Assembly (NCBI GenBank): GCA_028571685.1
Contig: CM053140.1
Span: forward strand, 148,599,701 to 148,663,700
DNA length: 64,000 nucleotides
Origin: Heterohyrax brucei
Lineage: Eukaryota > Chordata > Mammalia > Hyracoidea > Procaviidae
Direction: 5' to 3'
Shown: one piece after another, positions 23,093 to 35,689 of the stretch
Numbering within the stretch: the first letter of the stretch is position 1
How the letters are laid out: the number at the start of each line of letters is the position of its first letter
Program-made: the position numbers and the translations under genes
The notes under the pieces: generated by a model
Seen by the model: only the letters and a program-made list of their open reading frames with translations
Told to the model about the DNA's origin: nothing
Database searches by the model: none

Positions 23093-25580
23093 ATCTTTAC
23101 TAGATGATCTCAAAATTCTTTACACATTCATTGACGGGTTTACTTGGCCCGATAGTGAAGAATATTTTAGTAGGAGCAATATATTGAGGGTAGGAGAAAC
23201 TATTGCAGCATGCATCCCTAAGTGGTAGAAAATCTGGTTTAACATAATGTTATATTTAAACAACATTCTTTGCTGTCAAAAACACTTTCAATAAAATTGG
23301 GTAACAGTAGGCTAGAAGTTTTACTCTCTGAAAATCTCAGCGGTAGTTACATAAGCTATATATATTAAAAATTATAGTAGGGGCAGAGTTAACAATAAGG
23401 TCTTTCTTAAAAAATGGAATAGTTTAAAATGATTTGTAATTCAGTAATATTCCCTTAGGTGTTTCAACCAGCTCTTTCCTCATTTTCAACATTTTCACTG
23501 TAATAGCTAGGAAAAGTTCTCCCATGATTGTTAGCTACTTTTATGCTACATTGAGTCTCTTTAATTAATCTTTGGGTTTTTTGAGATGTTCCACTTTTCT
23601 AAAGAACTGGGACCAAGTCAAATGAAATTTAGATTTGTTTGTATTATCTTTTCTTTAAGTATTTACTGTGATTCTGGAGACATACAAATGGGTTATGAGT
23701 ATAAAGAGAGCACAGAAGACTGGAAGAAATTAAAACCATAGCATCTGGGAGACCCAAACTGAACATATGTTCAATAAAAATTTCTTGAATTGAAATGCTT
23801 CTCGAAACTGAAAGAGACCTTAGGAATCATTCACTAGTCCACTTCTGCTTTATGCAAAAGTATATTCAGTATCACTAACTGATGTTCAAAAGCTTCAAGA
23901 TGATCTGTAAATGGTTAAAGGTGGAACTTCTAAAATTGCTTCTTCCTGCCTATTATTTGTCAGCCCAAATCATCAGTTATTACCTTTTGTTTTCCTAATT
24001 GTGCTCATGTTTTATTCCACCAGATATAGCTTCTTATATCTTGAAGGACCTCTGCTGATTTCTTACTTCCTCTATGAGGCTCTGAAAAATAAACCCTTTA
24101 ACACCACTATTTCAAGAGATGATCTAAAAACAGTCAGCTTTGTGATGATGGGGCTGGGGGCAGGCTGAGGGTTTCTGGCAGGAAAGTATGTCTTTATTTT
24201 CCTCTTTTCTCAAAACATACTGCGAATCATGGAAAATCAGTTAACGTGAATTGAATGAACAATACCAGGTTGCAGATTTTTGTTCAGGTACATTGTTAAA
24301 AAGTAAGCCAAACAACACAAGCATTATTTTTTAAACACTAATTTACTCTAAGTTGCTATTTGTTTAACACCTGCTAAATGCTAAAGAGTGGACTCAGTGT
24401 TTCAAGCCAAATGTAATGCTGTAAGGCAGCTACTGTTTTTTTTCCCTCTACATTACAGGGAAATGTGAGACATGGGGAGAAATAGCATGATCAAAACAAA
24501 CAAACAAAAAGTTATTTATGGCAATTTCCCTCCATTTGTGTCACATGGTAATTGTGACAGAAGCTAATGATAATGCAGTTCTAAAAAGAAAGAAGACAGA
24601 AAAAATGTAATAGGGTGTGAACATACTTTTCCAGTGAATCTAAATTACATGAGAAAATAATTATAAATCACGTCTGTTCATTTCACTGATAAAGTAATTT
24701 GAACCAAAGCATTCTGAAGTTCTTTATTAGGTAAGAGTTTGAGGAAAACTTGTAGGATTAATTTGGATTAACATGTAATTTGGAAATAATAAAGTTGTAT
24801 TTAAAATGTTTAATAATTCAAGCTGCTCAGTTATTTTGTTTAGAATGACTATAATTAATGTTTAGGGCTGATATTTTACTTCTGAATAGTTACCATCTCA
24901 AGCAAGCCATAGAAACACTTACATGTACACATACACAGGTATATGCTTTAATTCTTCCATTTCCAAGTCTTTACTTCAACACTGACATTACATTACACAT
25001 TCTTAGCCAACGAAAATGAGAAAAATGTCACATAGATCTTTTGTTTGTTTGTTTTCTTGTTTTACTCACATAAAGCTAAACTCAACATTTTTCTTGTATG
25101 CTTGGATAGTTAGAAAGACATTGTATAAAAGATCGAAAGCCATATGTGAGGTTTGTCTCCCTAGGCCTATGCTAAAACAGAACTAAGTTGCTAAATATAG
25201 CAAACTACAAATTTAGTCTCATTAATATAGCACATGAAAATCAGATTTTATTTTTGATCTGAAGATTTATGGAAGAAAATAAAAATGAACCCAGTTTTTC
25301 TGGGTGTGTTTGATGGGACTGAAACAATATGTTCTCCTAGACGTGGAACACTTGCTATGTCGCGCCTGAGAGTTTCTACATCAGTCCGCATCACAACTTC
25401 TTTACATTGTTCTAACAATTTTCAAAGGAATTTTCAGAGTTTCGACTGAAAATAGCTACAACACAGACTCTCACCTGCTATGGTCCCTTATCTACTTTTC
25501 TCGTTATTTCATATTCACTTCCAAAAATTAGTGGTTGAACTGTCTCCAGAATGTGATGTGACTAAAAAACAAACAAATGA
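23093..25580. other. Intronic sequence, one MIR-like piece, no gene seen
   Basis: A MIR-like fragment lies near 24360-24490 (ctgctaaatgctaaagagtg ... ctacattacagggaaatgtg). The frames at 23911-24168 and 25480-25716 lack recognisable domains, and the second reads into SINE sequence. Confidence 0.45.
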
Positions 25581-25633
25581 AAAACCAAACCCACCACTGT
25601 CGAGTTGGTTCTCCCTCATAGGGACCCTATCTA
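25581..25633 (-). mobile_element. 5'-truncated AfroSINE fragment
   Basis: The tail accaaacccaccactgtcga then ggttctccctcatagggacc, antisense, about 50 bp. Confidence 0.75.
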
Positions 25634-25829
25634 GGAAAAATTTGACCAAAGTGAGTGGGACCGGAGAAATGATTCTTCCCAGTTTCCATTATAAATCTAC
25701 AGTGAATATCCTCTAACCAAGCAGGACTTTGTAGGTTTTCCACATCAGGAGAGAATTGGGCTGGCTAAAGCTTTTCAAAATTACTAGGGGAAATAAACAA
25801 ACAACAAAAACAAAACCTGGTTTCTGTGA

Positions 25830-25945
25830 AGGGTCCCTATTGGCATGGTGGTTAAGAACCCAGCTGCTAACCAAAAACATATGCAGTTTGGAACCATCAG
25901 CTACTCCCTGGAAAACCTATGAGGCAGTTCTACCCTGTCCTATTT
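25830..25945 (+). mobile_element. AfroSINE, lacking its 3' tail
   Basis: Head gggtccctattggcatggtg to ggcagttctaccctgtccta; the ctatgagtc tail is missing. Confidence 0.8.
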
Positions 25946-26347
25946 TCATACTGTATGTTTTCTTTAAACTAAAAGCAAATTTAAATTATTTAAAATTAAA
26001 TAAGCAAACAATGTCACAAATATATATATATATTTTCTAGGCATAAAAGGAGACTTCTACTTATATTTTGTGGATTACCACTAAGCTATCATATATCTAA
26101 TATGTTTTTGTTATGTAACTTGTATTGGTTTTTCAAACAAAACTGATTTTATATGAAAACCTTAAACTGACTTAGGTAGGTCAAATTTTGGCTCATGACG
26201 AAGAAAAACGAAGAGAGGAGGAAGGGAAAGAAGCCAAGGAAGAGGTCACTGCACTGAATCAATGCAACCCATTTATTTGTATTTTCTTTGCCAAAAAGAT
26301 AGATTATAAAGCCAGTTTAAAGAGTTGGGTGTCAAGTGCTGTTAAAG

Positions 26348-26548
26348 TCCAGCGGTGGTAGAGTGATTAAATGCTTAGCTGCTAGCCAAAAAGTTGGTGG
26401 CTTGAACTGACCCAGCTGCTCTGCAGGAGAAAGACCTGAAGGTCTGCTCCCATAAAGATTATAGCCTCGAAAGTCCTATGGAAAAATTCTACTCTATTAC
26501 ACGGGGTCACGCTATGGGCCCAAAGTTGACAGGACAACACCTAACAGT
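26348..26548 (+). mobile_element. AfroSINE, extended central variant
   Basis: Contains the ctgctctgcaggagaaagac and ctgctcccataaagattata central segment absent from the short form. Tail gacaggacaacacctaacag matches the RTE end more closely than other copies do. Confidence 0.85.
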
Positions 26549-27068
26549 AATATGCTGGCAAAGAAATGCAATGGCATTTATTTCATTTTCAATAGACAGA
26601 GAGTGAGATTCTATAAGCAAATTTTACCTACCAAAAAAGAAAACAAATAAGAAATATACTTTCTATTTTATAAGCGTAAAGGAGAATAAAAACCTATCAG
26701 GTGATTAAAATTAGAACTATGCTTAATCTAATTGCAATATTCAATAAACAATTATTATTTCTACATTTTCAAACTCCATTCATAATTTTTAGGTCCCTCT
26801 GTGTCAGTTCATATCAATGAGCTCTCTAACTTTAATATTTGCAAGTGATTTCATAGTATTATTTGTCTGACTTACATTTCACTTTTATACATTCGTGTTG
26901 ATCCTGTAGGTCAATGTATTAGTTTCCTATTGCTGCTCTAGCAAATCACCATCAACTGAGTAGCTTAATAAAACACAAACTAATTACCTTACAATTCTGA
27001 AGGGAAGAAGTCCAAAACAAGTCTCAAGATACTAAAATCTAAATATTGGCAGGGCTGTAGTCCTTTCT

Positions 27069-27108
27069 GAAATTTCAAGGCCAGCCAAGTGCCGTCGAAA
27101 TTTCAAGG
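27069..27108 (-). mobile_element. Ultra-short SINE/RTE tail insertion (16 bp) with 12-bp duplication
   Basis: The direct repeat gaaatttcaagg at 27069-27080 and 27097-27108 is perfect. Between the copies are just 16 bp, ccagccaagtgccgtc, which is the antisense of the last bases of the AfroSINE/RTE tail. Confidence 0.75.
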
Positions 27109-27320
27109 AGAGATTGTTTTTGTGGTTTTCCAGCTTTCAGAGGTAATCTACACTCCTTGGCTTGTGGCCCTTTCCTGCACTGTGAAAGTACATCCCTTTG
27201 ATCTCTACTTCTGTCATCAGATTGTCTTTTCTCCTGCCTCGGAGTTTCTTGCCTCCTTCTTATAAGTATCCATGTGATTACTTTAGGCTCACTTGATAAC
27301 CAGGAGCATATTTTCATCTC

Positions 27321-27486
27321 TTACCCCGCAAAAGCCCACAGCCATCGAGTCTATTCTGACTCATACTGACCCTATAGGGAAGTGTGGAACTTCTTCACAG
27401 AGTTTCTAAGGAGTGCCAGGTGGATGTGAGCCACCAATTTTTTGGTAGCAGTCATAGCACTTAACCACTACATCACCCGAGTTTCC
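27321..27486 (-). mobile_element. AfroSINE with perfect target duplication
   Basis: Antisense full-length copy, flanked by attttcatctc at 27310-27320 and 27487-27497 (11 bp, perfect). It inserted into the older LTR. Confidence 0.92.
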
Positions 27487-27609
27487 ATTTTCATCTCAAG
27501 ATCCTTAATTTAGTCACATCATCAAATTCCCTTTAGCATGTATAGTAACATATACACAGGTTCTGGGATTAGGATGTGGCCATGTTAGGGAAGGCATTAT
27601 TCTGGTCAA

Positions 27610-28856
27610 TAGATTTTTTTTCTTATTATATTTAACCAAACAAAAATCATAATTCATTAGTAAAAAATACCACTGGAAGTTATAATTCAACTAATAATGA
27701 AAAATTTTAATTGTTATTTCTGGTTAAAATGACTCTGATCTCTTGCATATCCACTCACCTCTTTACACTAGTAACAAATGGGTAGCAATAAAGCAACCAT
27801 CAGTCAGTTATAGAGGAAATTTCTGCCTTTAATGCAGATTTGAAATTGGTGGCCTGTTTCCTTATAACTTGAAAATTTCCTTTAGTTTGACTCTTGTAAA
27901 ATACAGCAGAAAACAGTATTGTTCATTGATTTCTCTCTCCACTAAATCTTCAAAAGCTAAGGAATGTGAAGAATACAAAACAAATGCAAACATGTGGTAA
28001 TCCTTGGTATATGAAATAAGCTTAACTATTTTTACATTTATCTTCTGTTTGACTATCCATATGGTACCAAATACCAATAATTTTCTTGGTAACATTACAT
28101 AACTATGATTTTTCAGCAAAAAATAAAAGAAGCTTAGAGTTTTTTCATCTATTTCAATAATTTTGGAGGCTGTGAGCAGAAGGAGGGAATGTGAAAGAGT
28201 GATGAACTACATTGTTGAGAATTAATGTACACCAATTTAGAATGAGCAATCAAAAAAGAATGTATAATTCAAGAATCCTCACTTGTGCGTAAGAAATGGA
28301 AACCAAAAAAAATGTAATGAGTTGCCTGAGGCCATAAAATTAGTTAATGGCAGAGCTGAAATTAAGCTCCAGCTTTTATGACTCCTAATTTAGTACTCTG
28401 TTCAGAAAAAACAAATTTTCCAGTTTCATAGTGTGTTCCTACTGGTGTGATGTCTCCCTTTGTCCTCATTGCTTGTTAATATATATATATATATTACAAA
28501 TATATATATTTTTATTTAACAAATATATATATTAACAAATATATATATTTGTTTTCTCCTCTTAGCAGAGAAAAATGCATTTCGTAGTAGAAATTATGAT
28601 GCACAAATGGAAAATATAATCAAATTTCCATTGGCTTTTTCTCTGCAAATTTAAGACGCAGCTAAAGAAAGGAAAAGCAGCTTAAGGATGTTCTCTTCTT
28701 TTTATTTCCTCTAACTTGGATTTTAAAAAATCCATCAAAATAAGTAGGTTTTTTTTTTTTTTTTTTTTTTTTTAAGCAAATGCCAGAAGTTAAGAATGAA
28801 AGTTAAGAATGAAAAAGTAACCAAGTCTCAAATTAATGAATGTAAGAGTTATATAA
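27610..28856. other. Intronic sequence with MIR piece and simple repeats
   Basis: A MIR 3' half lies at about 28315-28400 (ggcagagctgaaattaagct). An (AT)n-rich tract at 28478-28550 contains repeated aacaaatatatatat units, and poly-T of about 26 bp lies at 28748-28773. No gene seen. Confidence 0.5.
28478..28550. repeat. (AT)n-rich microsatellite
   Basis: Alternating tatatata blocks separated by attaaca/attacaaa spacers. Such a tract can form hairpins. Confidence 0.9.
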
Positions 28857-29037
28857 GGAGCTCTGGTGGCCCAGTGATAAGGCACTCACTGCTGACAAGT
28901 ACTCAGTTTGAACCCACCAGTGGGGTCCACTGGAGAAAACATGTAGCAGCCTGCTTCCATCAAGATTACAGCCTTGGAGGCCCCAAAGGGCAGTTTTAAC
29001 TTGTCCTGATTCAAAATTAACTTGATGGCAGCAGTTT
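28857..29037 (+). mobile_element. AfroSINE, extended central variant
   Basis: Head ggagctctggtggcccagtg, B box gtttgaacccacc, centre gcagcctgcttccatcaaga, tail decayed to aacttgatggcagcag. Confidence 0.82.
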
Positions 29038-31872
29038 GGACTTCTGGTTTAATCGTTACATGTGTGGGGGATGTCCGTACAAAGAAACAAAACATAAACA
29101 CTGTAAATGTCAGCTCAAACTCCTGCTGAAATATTTAAAACACATTGGCAAATACATGCATAATCTGCAATGGCTTCAAATACTTCCGGATATATAAAAA
29201 CATGCCTTCCTTCAACTTCTCTTTTTCTTTTAATCATATTTGAATGTTCCTACCTCCAAGCTACGTATAAATTCACTTAAAATTTCTTTCATCACTTCTT
29301 AAAGCCTTACTTCACTTTTTATTTCAGAGCAAAAATTAATGTTTGGAGTCTTTTCTTGCTTTGGCTGACAGGAAAATGGTGACATTTAGCAGCAATGAAG
29401 GACACTGTAAGTGAATTATTGATTTGTTCCATTTGTTTGAATCCTTATCCTGAAATAGCTCTCAGATATCTTCTGTCTAGTTTAGAGTCAATATATTCCC
29501 ACATCGACCTCATCGCATATGCTTCATAATCCTATGCATTTCCTCCTGCTTATCCCTTAGAGTGCTTTAGGACACAACTAGAGTAATTATATTCTTGGTG
29601 TGAAGAATAGAATATGTCTACAGCATTAAATAAATAACAAACATAACAATACGTTTTCAGTTAGTCTTGGCCAGATAATATTTTAGTGTGTTTTGCACTA
29701 TGATGATAAGTACTAAGATATAGTCACAATGTCACAGAACATGTGGAAGTATAAAGGTACTCACTAGTGGTACTAATTCAAGGTAAACAATTCCCTAGGC
29801 AGCCATAGATATAGATCATTCCCAGAAGTGACACAGCCTTGTGTAAGGCAATATTTCAGCCATGACATTTTGGTGCCAGTGAATCAACATTTCCTACACT
29901 GATTATCTATTTGAAGAAATCCTGCCATCTGGAATTGGTCTCTCTAGCAATGCTATCTAAATCATCATGGGATAATGCTTCTTATTCACCTTCAACTTAG
30001 TTGGAAAAATAAGAGGAATGTCTATTCAATTTATGCTCTCCCTTTGTGGCTATCTAGATAGTTATATATTTGTACTGTTCAATCCAATTTATTACTGAAG
30101 TTCCTTTTCAGAGCATTTTAACTTATAAAGTTAATTATTATCCTTGACTTTCTGGTTATAATTTGGAAGTTACAATTCAGAGAATGCTAACTCCACTAAA
30201 TTTCTATTTGTTTATAATTGTTAGAAACTGTTCTATATGGTAGTAGGGTGCTCATATATTAACATAATACATATATGAAGTCAGTATTGTTTTGCTTTCA
30301 ATGATACTATTATAAAATAGATATATATGAACAATTTCAATAGAATGTCTTAGATTCTTTAAAATATAACAGAAAAACAAAACTCAGCTCCCAAAATGAG
30401 ATGGAGTAGAGGTAATATACTCTCTTATTAACTAAAGGTAAGATATTATGGAAAACAGACAGTCAAAAGAAGTTCATGTTCATAAAATATATAGCTACAA
30501 TACCATGCAAATAAACTGACAAGGAGTCAGATTATTTTGATGCTAAATAATCATGAAATGCAGAAAGAAATTCAATGCAACATTAAAGCTGTAGCATCTC
30601 AGAGACTTACAGCTTACAAAAGCACTAAGGAAGGAACACAAAGTGGAATAGGGTTGAGAAACTAGTCAACTATTGAAAAAGACACGATCTTACACTGTTT
30701 TTCAGTATAAACAACCTGGGTTCTTGCTTATAGGAGTTCTTAGTTTATTGGGTTACTTTCTCCTGGGTTGTGAGAACTTTCAGGGAAGGCTGTATGGAAG
30801 AAATGACATTTGTGTTGCATCTTAAAATATAGATAAGACTTGAACATATGGGGAAGAGTGAAAGAACATTCCAGGTAAAGGCAAAAACATGCACACAACA
30901 GCATCTGTGATCTCTCTAAATTATTTTTATTTCTTCAAAGGCTTGGTATAAGATAGATAGTAGATGCACCTCTGTGATACATGCTTTATAACATCCTGTT
31001 TTTAAAATAAAGATCTTCTTCAAAAACTCTATTTTTATTATTTCAACAATGTTTTTGAGTAATTAGTAGTGTTCTTCAGACAACTTAGCAGTATGGATAG
31101 ACAACATCTTATGGAGTTCTTGTATCTTGAGTTCTCCCTCTCCCCAACAAGGGTTTAGTATCCCTTATACTAAGTACTGCATATAAATTAAACATCATTA
31201 TGATATAGTGGTAAAGTGTTTTTGAAATACATTTCTTAAATACTAGTTACTGATGAAGGGTGTATGTTCTGAGTGTTACAATGTCATCATATATTGTTTA
31301 TATCATTGTATTATCTATATGGGTTTAATTGAGAGGATCAACTTGTGTATTACTCAGATGGACTTGCTTTTAGATGGATAACAGCAGTGGAAATGTTACT
31401 GCAGTTGCTAATTGTACGTTAAGGCTTTCTCAAGGACTTTGTAGAAGTTTTCTATTGCAAAGAGTAGGAAAACCAAAATAAGTAGAGTGACTGAGAGACC
31501 AACCCAAGGCAAAAGAGTGGTGAAATAATATTTTTACTGATGGTCATTTTTTCAGGACCCTCTACCCTGAATATTTTTAGATTGAGTAATTCAGTGTAAT
31601 TCCTTGCCTGATCTCCCTTCCTTGATGTTATTCTTGAATAGTAGGGAATGTACAAACTACTTTATCACTGACATATTTTGCAAAAACCCATTATTTGCCG
31701 CTGATCAAAGGAGCAATTTTATTTCATTATAAATTCTTTAAGTATATTCAGCCCCTCTAGAATTTCTTCCCCAAGATTAATTGGAAAGTTTTTTTTAGAG
31801 GCGGTTAGCTCTGATATGTGGAACCATTTTTCATCGCCTGTGTTTTTTTCCCTAAAAAAATGTAAGAGGTGT
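29038..31872. other. Intronic sequence, no repeat or gene recognised
   Basis: About 2.8 kb of AT-rich sequence. Nothing is supported beyond short AT-rich patches. Confidence 0.45.
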
Positions 31873-32318
31873 TGTCATGGATTGAATGGTTACCCCTCAC
31901 CTCAAATGTATGTGTTGATTTGACTCAGATAAGAGTGCCAATACAGTGTCATTCCTTCCGTGTGTAGTGAATCCTGTCTCTGTGATACTGATGATGGAGA
32001 ATGGGCTGCAGTTGTGTTAGCGAGGCAGGATTCAAGCTACAAGCTTGTGGGATATAAGATAGAGATGTGAGCAGAGGAAGCTGGGAACCTCACACCATCA
32101 ACCAGCACCAAGATCAGAGTACATCCTTTGGATTTGAGGTTTCTGTGTCAAGATGCTCTCCTGGAGATTAGACTCAGCCCACCAGACTGATGATTTCTCA
32201 CATTGAACGGACTTGTAAGTTTTGAATGAATTTATAGCTTAGTGGACTCTGACAATAAAGTTTCTTCTTGCGAATCCTTCCTCTCACGGTATTTTCTGTT
32301 GGAGCAGTCACTAAAACA
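31873..32318 (+). mobile_element. Solo MaLR-type LTR with perfect 5-bp target duplication
   Basis: TGTCATGG at 31873 to AAAACA at 32318, 446 bp. ggtgt flanks it at 31868-31872 and 32319-32323. Standard family blocks (ttgtgttagcgaggcaggat, caacagcaccaaga-type, acaataaag) are present. Confidence 0.88.
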
Positions 32319-32323
32319 GGTGT

Positions 32324-33804
32324 CTTTTTGATGGAAAGTTTTATGTAAATGTTTAAGGCAACAAGTTGGAATTGGAGTTTTGATTCAGATTGTGGGATAG
32401 TTTTGAGAATCCAGCTTATAACTTTCACTTTTTCAAAAGCTAAGAAGGGGAAACAATGTGAACGAAGGAGCAAAAGAGGCTTCCTTCATGAGTCTCTACT
32501 ACCTCATACACTATGGACTTTAGATTTGGGTTTAGGTTATTTGGTGTAAATACTATATTTATATAGAATCTTAAGGCTTAAAATGAAGCGGCACATGTAT
32601 TATGTAACATTATCAATAATTACATGTTATGTTACTACTGTATGTCTTCCATAGTTGTGAAAACTGAGCTTCAGAGAACTTAGGTGACTTGTTAAAATGT
32701 TGCACAGCAAGGACTTAAAAAAAAAAACTCAATTCTTGTGATTTGAAGTCTGGCACCCTTTCTCTACTGTCATCAGTTTAGTGATACTATTTTTAAAAAT
32801 GATTTAAAATATTGTCACGAAAATATGAGCTTCACTAAAAAGAAACCTTCAAGATTTTCAGCTGATGAGTGGCATAGACTGAGTAAATAAGTCATCAGTT
32901 CTAGATGGACTAGTTTGATATTGTCTTCACCTCATTAATCAGTTCATTAGAAATATTTTAAATTGAACTGTTGTGTGAAGGTAATAATTCCAGAAAGGAA
33001 AGGCCACATTGGAAGAGTTGCCAAAAGCTATTTGAAGCCACTATGAAAAGGTTTCAGCCTTTCTTTTTTACACTCAGTCATACCTTCAAACTTCTTTTTT
33101 GAAATGTTATGGAACTAATTCTGATTTTTAAAAAATATAGAAGAAATCAGGCTCTTTCGTTTTTCAAATATCTTGTGTAAATCATGTTTGAAATTTGTTC
33201 TTGTACTTAATGGTTTGTAAAAGAAGGCATCATCTTACACAGTATTTGGAATTAAAAGCAAATAATCTATTTTATGCAGACAGTTAAAAAAGAAATATTT
33301 TTGTCTTTTATAATTCTCATTTAAAAAAAAAAAATCCAGCAAATTGAAAAAGGGCCAGTGGTGGAGATTTGGGTTGGGGAGGTGCTGTGTACCTTGGGCT
33401 TGTAGGTGCTGTGCTGTCAGAGCCACCCAAGAAGGCCACTGGTTTTATGGAATTGGATGCTTGTGAGAGTCCACACAAGAGACTAAAAACACTGTACACA
33501 AAGATCCTTGAAATTCTTTAGCAAATGCCTAAAAAAATTCAGTATATGAAAGTATCCAGAGGAAATTGCAAATGAGAAGCTAAGGTCAATGTGGAACCAG
33601 GTGTCAAAAAGTTAAGTCAGCTGCAGAGTGGACAAATTGAAGAAGTGATTTTTCAGGCTGCAAATGAATTAAGTCTGGTGAGAAAAACGGTGCAGTGGAA
33701 TTCACGTGAAATTTTAGTAGATGAATCTTCTACGGATCAGCATAAAAGGCCAATATAGCTATCATCAAATGACTTTGATATGTTGGTAGAAAAATGATAT
33801 AATT
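32324..33804. other. Intronic sequence with a MIR-like fragment
   Basis: A MIR-like fragment occupies about 32590-32780 (gttgtgaaaactgagcttca, then gttgcacagcaaggac). The frames at 33235-33499 have no domain. No gene seen. Confidence 0.45.
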
Positions 33805-33850
33805 ATTCTATCTTATTCCGACTCAACGGCACTTGGCATTCTATCTTATT
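33805..33850 (+). mobile_element. Ultra-short SINE/RTE tail insertion (20 bp) with 13-bp duplication
   Basis: attctatcttatt occurs perfectly at 33805-33817 and 33838-33850. It brackets only ccgactcaacggcacttggc, the sense end of the AfroSINE/RTE tail. Confidence 0.78.
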
Positions 33851-33951
33851 AAAAAATGAAAAAAAGAAGAAAGAAAAAACACTCCAGAAGCATATATTAG
33901 AAAGTAACTTAGGTTCCAGTTATCTGATTTAAATAGCTTTTAGTATTAACC

Positions 33952-34113
33952 TGGAAACCTTGATGGCATCACGGGTTAAATACTGTACCTGCTAACGGAA
34001 AGATCAGTAGTTCAAATCCACCAGGCGCTCCTTGGAAACTCTATCAGATAGTTCTTACTCTTACCTCTAAGGTTGCTATGAGTCAGACCCAACTCAGTGG
34101 CAGTAGGTTTTGG
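33952..34113 (+). mobile_element. AfroSINE with target duplication
   Basis: Well-preserved copy with box-B-like gttcaaatcc at about 34011-34020 and tail ctatgagtcagacccaactc. The repeat tattaacct occurs just before (near 33944) and just after (near 34118). Confidence 0.9.
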
Positions 34114-34448
34114 TAATATTAACCTATATACTTTAATGGCACAACAAAACAATCTTATGTATATGAACGTGTATACATTCATGCAAATATGTAGATAACC
34201 TCAATAACTTTCTTAATCTTACCTAACCCACCAAGACAACTGTCAGGTTTTGTATCTTCTTCCTTAATTTCACAACTACCAAATAACTTCTTAAAAAGTA
34301 AAATGTTAATTACAATGTAAGTAAACCAAAATGAGAGGTTTTTATAATAATTGCCAACCTAGAATCCTGAAGTATGTACCTGAATTCTGAATAGGAAAAG
34401 CAAGCAGTAGAATCTGGAATATGTTTCAAATTTTTGTTTTTAAATTTG

Positions 34449-34638
34449 TTCCTGTTAGTTGCCAACCCAGTCTATTCCATCTCATGGGGACCACCACGTG
34501 CAGTTACAGTGCTCCAGAGGGTTTTCAAGGCTGATCTTTTGGAAGTAGTTCTGTAGGTCGCTTATCCTAGGTGCTCCTGGGTAGGTTCAGACCACCAACC
34601 TATCAAGTTCTTAATCATCTGCACCACCCAGGTAGTCC
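34449..34638 (-). mobile_element. AfroSINE, older variant
   Basis: Antisense copy with the gttttcaaggctgatctttt centre and gcaccacccaggtagtcc head. This is the same subtype as 531-710. A 23-bp poly-T follows at 34649-34671. Confidence 0.8.
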
Positions 34639-34709
34639 CTTCCCCAACACTTTTTTTTTTTTTTTTTTTTAGTAGCCTTCCTAAATAGTTCAGGTACCTC
34701 TTTGGTATA

Positions 34710-35253
34710 CAGGGTCTGACAATTAAGTTCACGTTCTCATCCTAGAAATAGTGCTAGATACCTCATTGCTGAATACCATTATGGTCACTTTCGGTGTACT
34801 GTCCTTGGGAAGCTATGCAACGATGTCAGCACCTAGTCCACCCTTCAGAGCAATTTTGAAACTGTCTTTCTAGAATGGCCATCAGAGCTGTTGCCACTGT
34901 CTTACCCTGGATATCCTGAATGTCATCAAAATGGCTTCCTGTCAATAGTTCCTTTACCATCAGATAAAGAAAAAAGTCACTGGGGCTAGATCAGGTGAGT
35001 AGGGAGGATGTTCTAATAGTTATCTGTTTACTGGCTAAAAACTTCCTCTCAAGTTCGTGAATTTACTACTGTGCCACAGTGTGCAATGGTCATTCCAGAA
35101 ATATTTGCAAAATTAGTTGAAGATTGGACTAGGTGCCGGCATTGGTGCATAACTTCCTGAGGGGAATACTTTGAGGTGATCATAGTGATATTCAGCAATG
35201 AAGTATGTAGCACTTAGAACAATTAAGTTAGCAGACTTAATTGTCAGACTTCT
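34710..35253 (-). mobile_element. Foldback mariner-like element, copy 2
   Basis: TA dinucleotides (34708-34709 and 35254-35255) flank a 544-bp element that begins cagggtctgacaattaag and ends cttaattgtcagac plus 5 bp. The first 160 bp or so recur in reverse complement at the right end. On the minus strand the middle reads YSPDLAPVTFFFI then a stop near 35020-34978, the mariner transposase block with its Asp present. It has the same internal inverted junction as copy 1. Confidence 0.8.
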
Positions 35254-35689
35254 TATCTTGCAAGGACAAGACAGTTCCTTTGATATGGCAAATAACTCTT
35301 CACTAGAGAATTTTTCATTAAATAAAAAACATTTAGGCAAAGCAGCCAAGTCATTGGCTTATGGTGTCACTACATGATAATTGGTCTTTACAGGGAGCAA
35401 ATTTTGATAGAATGTATAAAAGCTCAAATATATGAACCACATGTATAGAAAAAGGAAGAGAGGGTAGGGTGGTATAGTAGGAAGTAGGGAACCAAACAGA
35501 AGGCTCAGAATATTAAACATAAAAGATGATAAATTCATAATATTACCTATGCAGGCTCATCCCCAGGTTTCACAGACTTTAAGATGTTTTGATCTTTATC
35601 ACCCTATGAAAGGATTTCAGTTTTTGAGGACTGGTAGTATATTATTAAACAGAAAAAGTTTAGAGTTTAAAAATGAAGTTTTAAGATCA

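Larger units (their letters stand above)
26915..27604 (-). mobile_element. Old LTR (MaLR/ERVL type), antisense, perfect 5-bp duplication
   Basis: Starts tgtattagtttcctattgct and ends cattattctg, flanked by gtcaa at 26910-26914 and 27605-27609. The ttcttgcctccttcttataa and ggttctgggattaggatgtg blocks match a mammal-wide LTR in antisense. It hosts a full AfroSINE (27321-27486) and a 16-bp tail insertion (27081-27096). Confidence 0.75.

Noticed and set aside
28478-28550. Regularly spaced AT-rich units suggesting a repeat array
   Set aside because: The spacers are not unique and units are simple (TA)n; it is a microsatellite, and CRISPR arrays do not occur in mammalian DNA.
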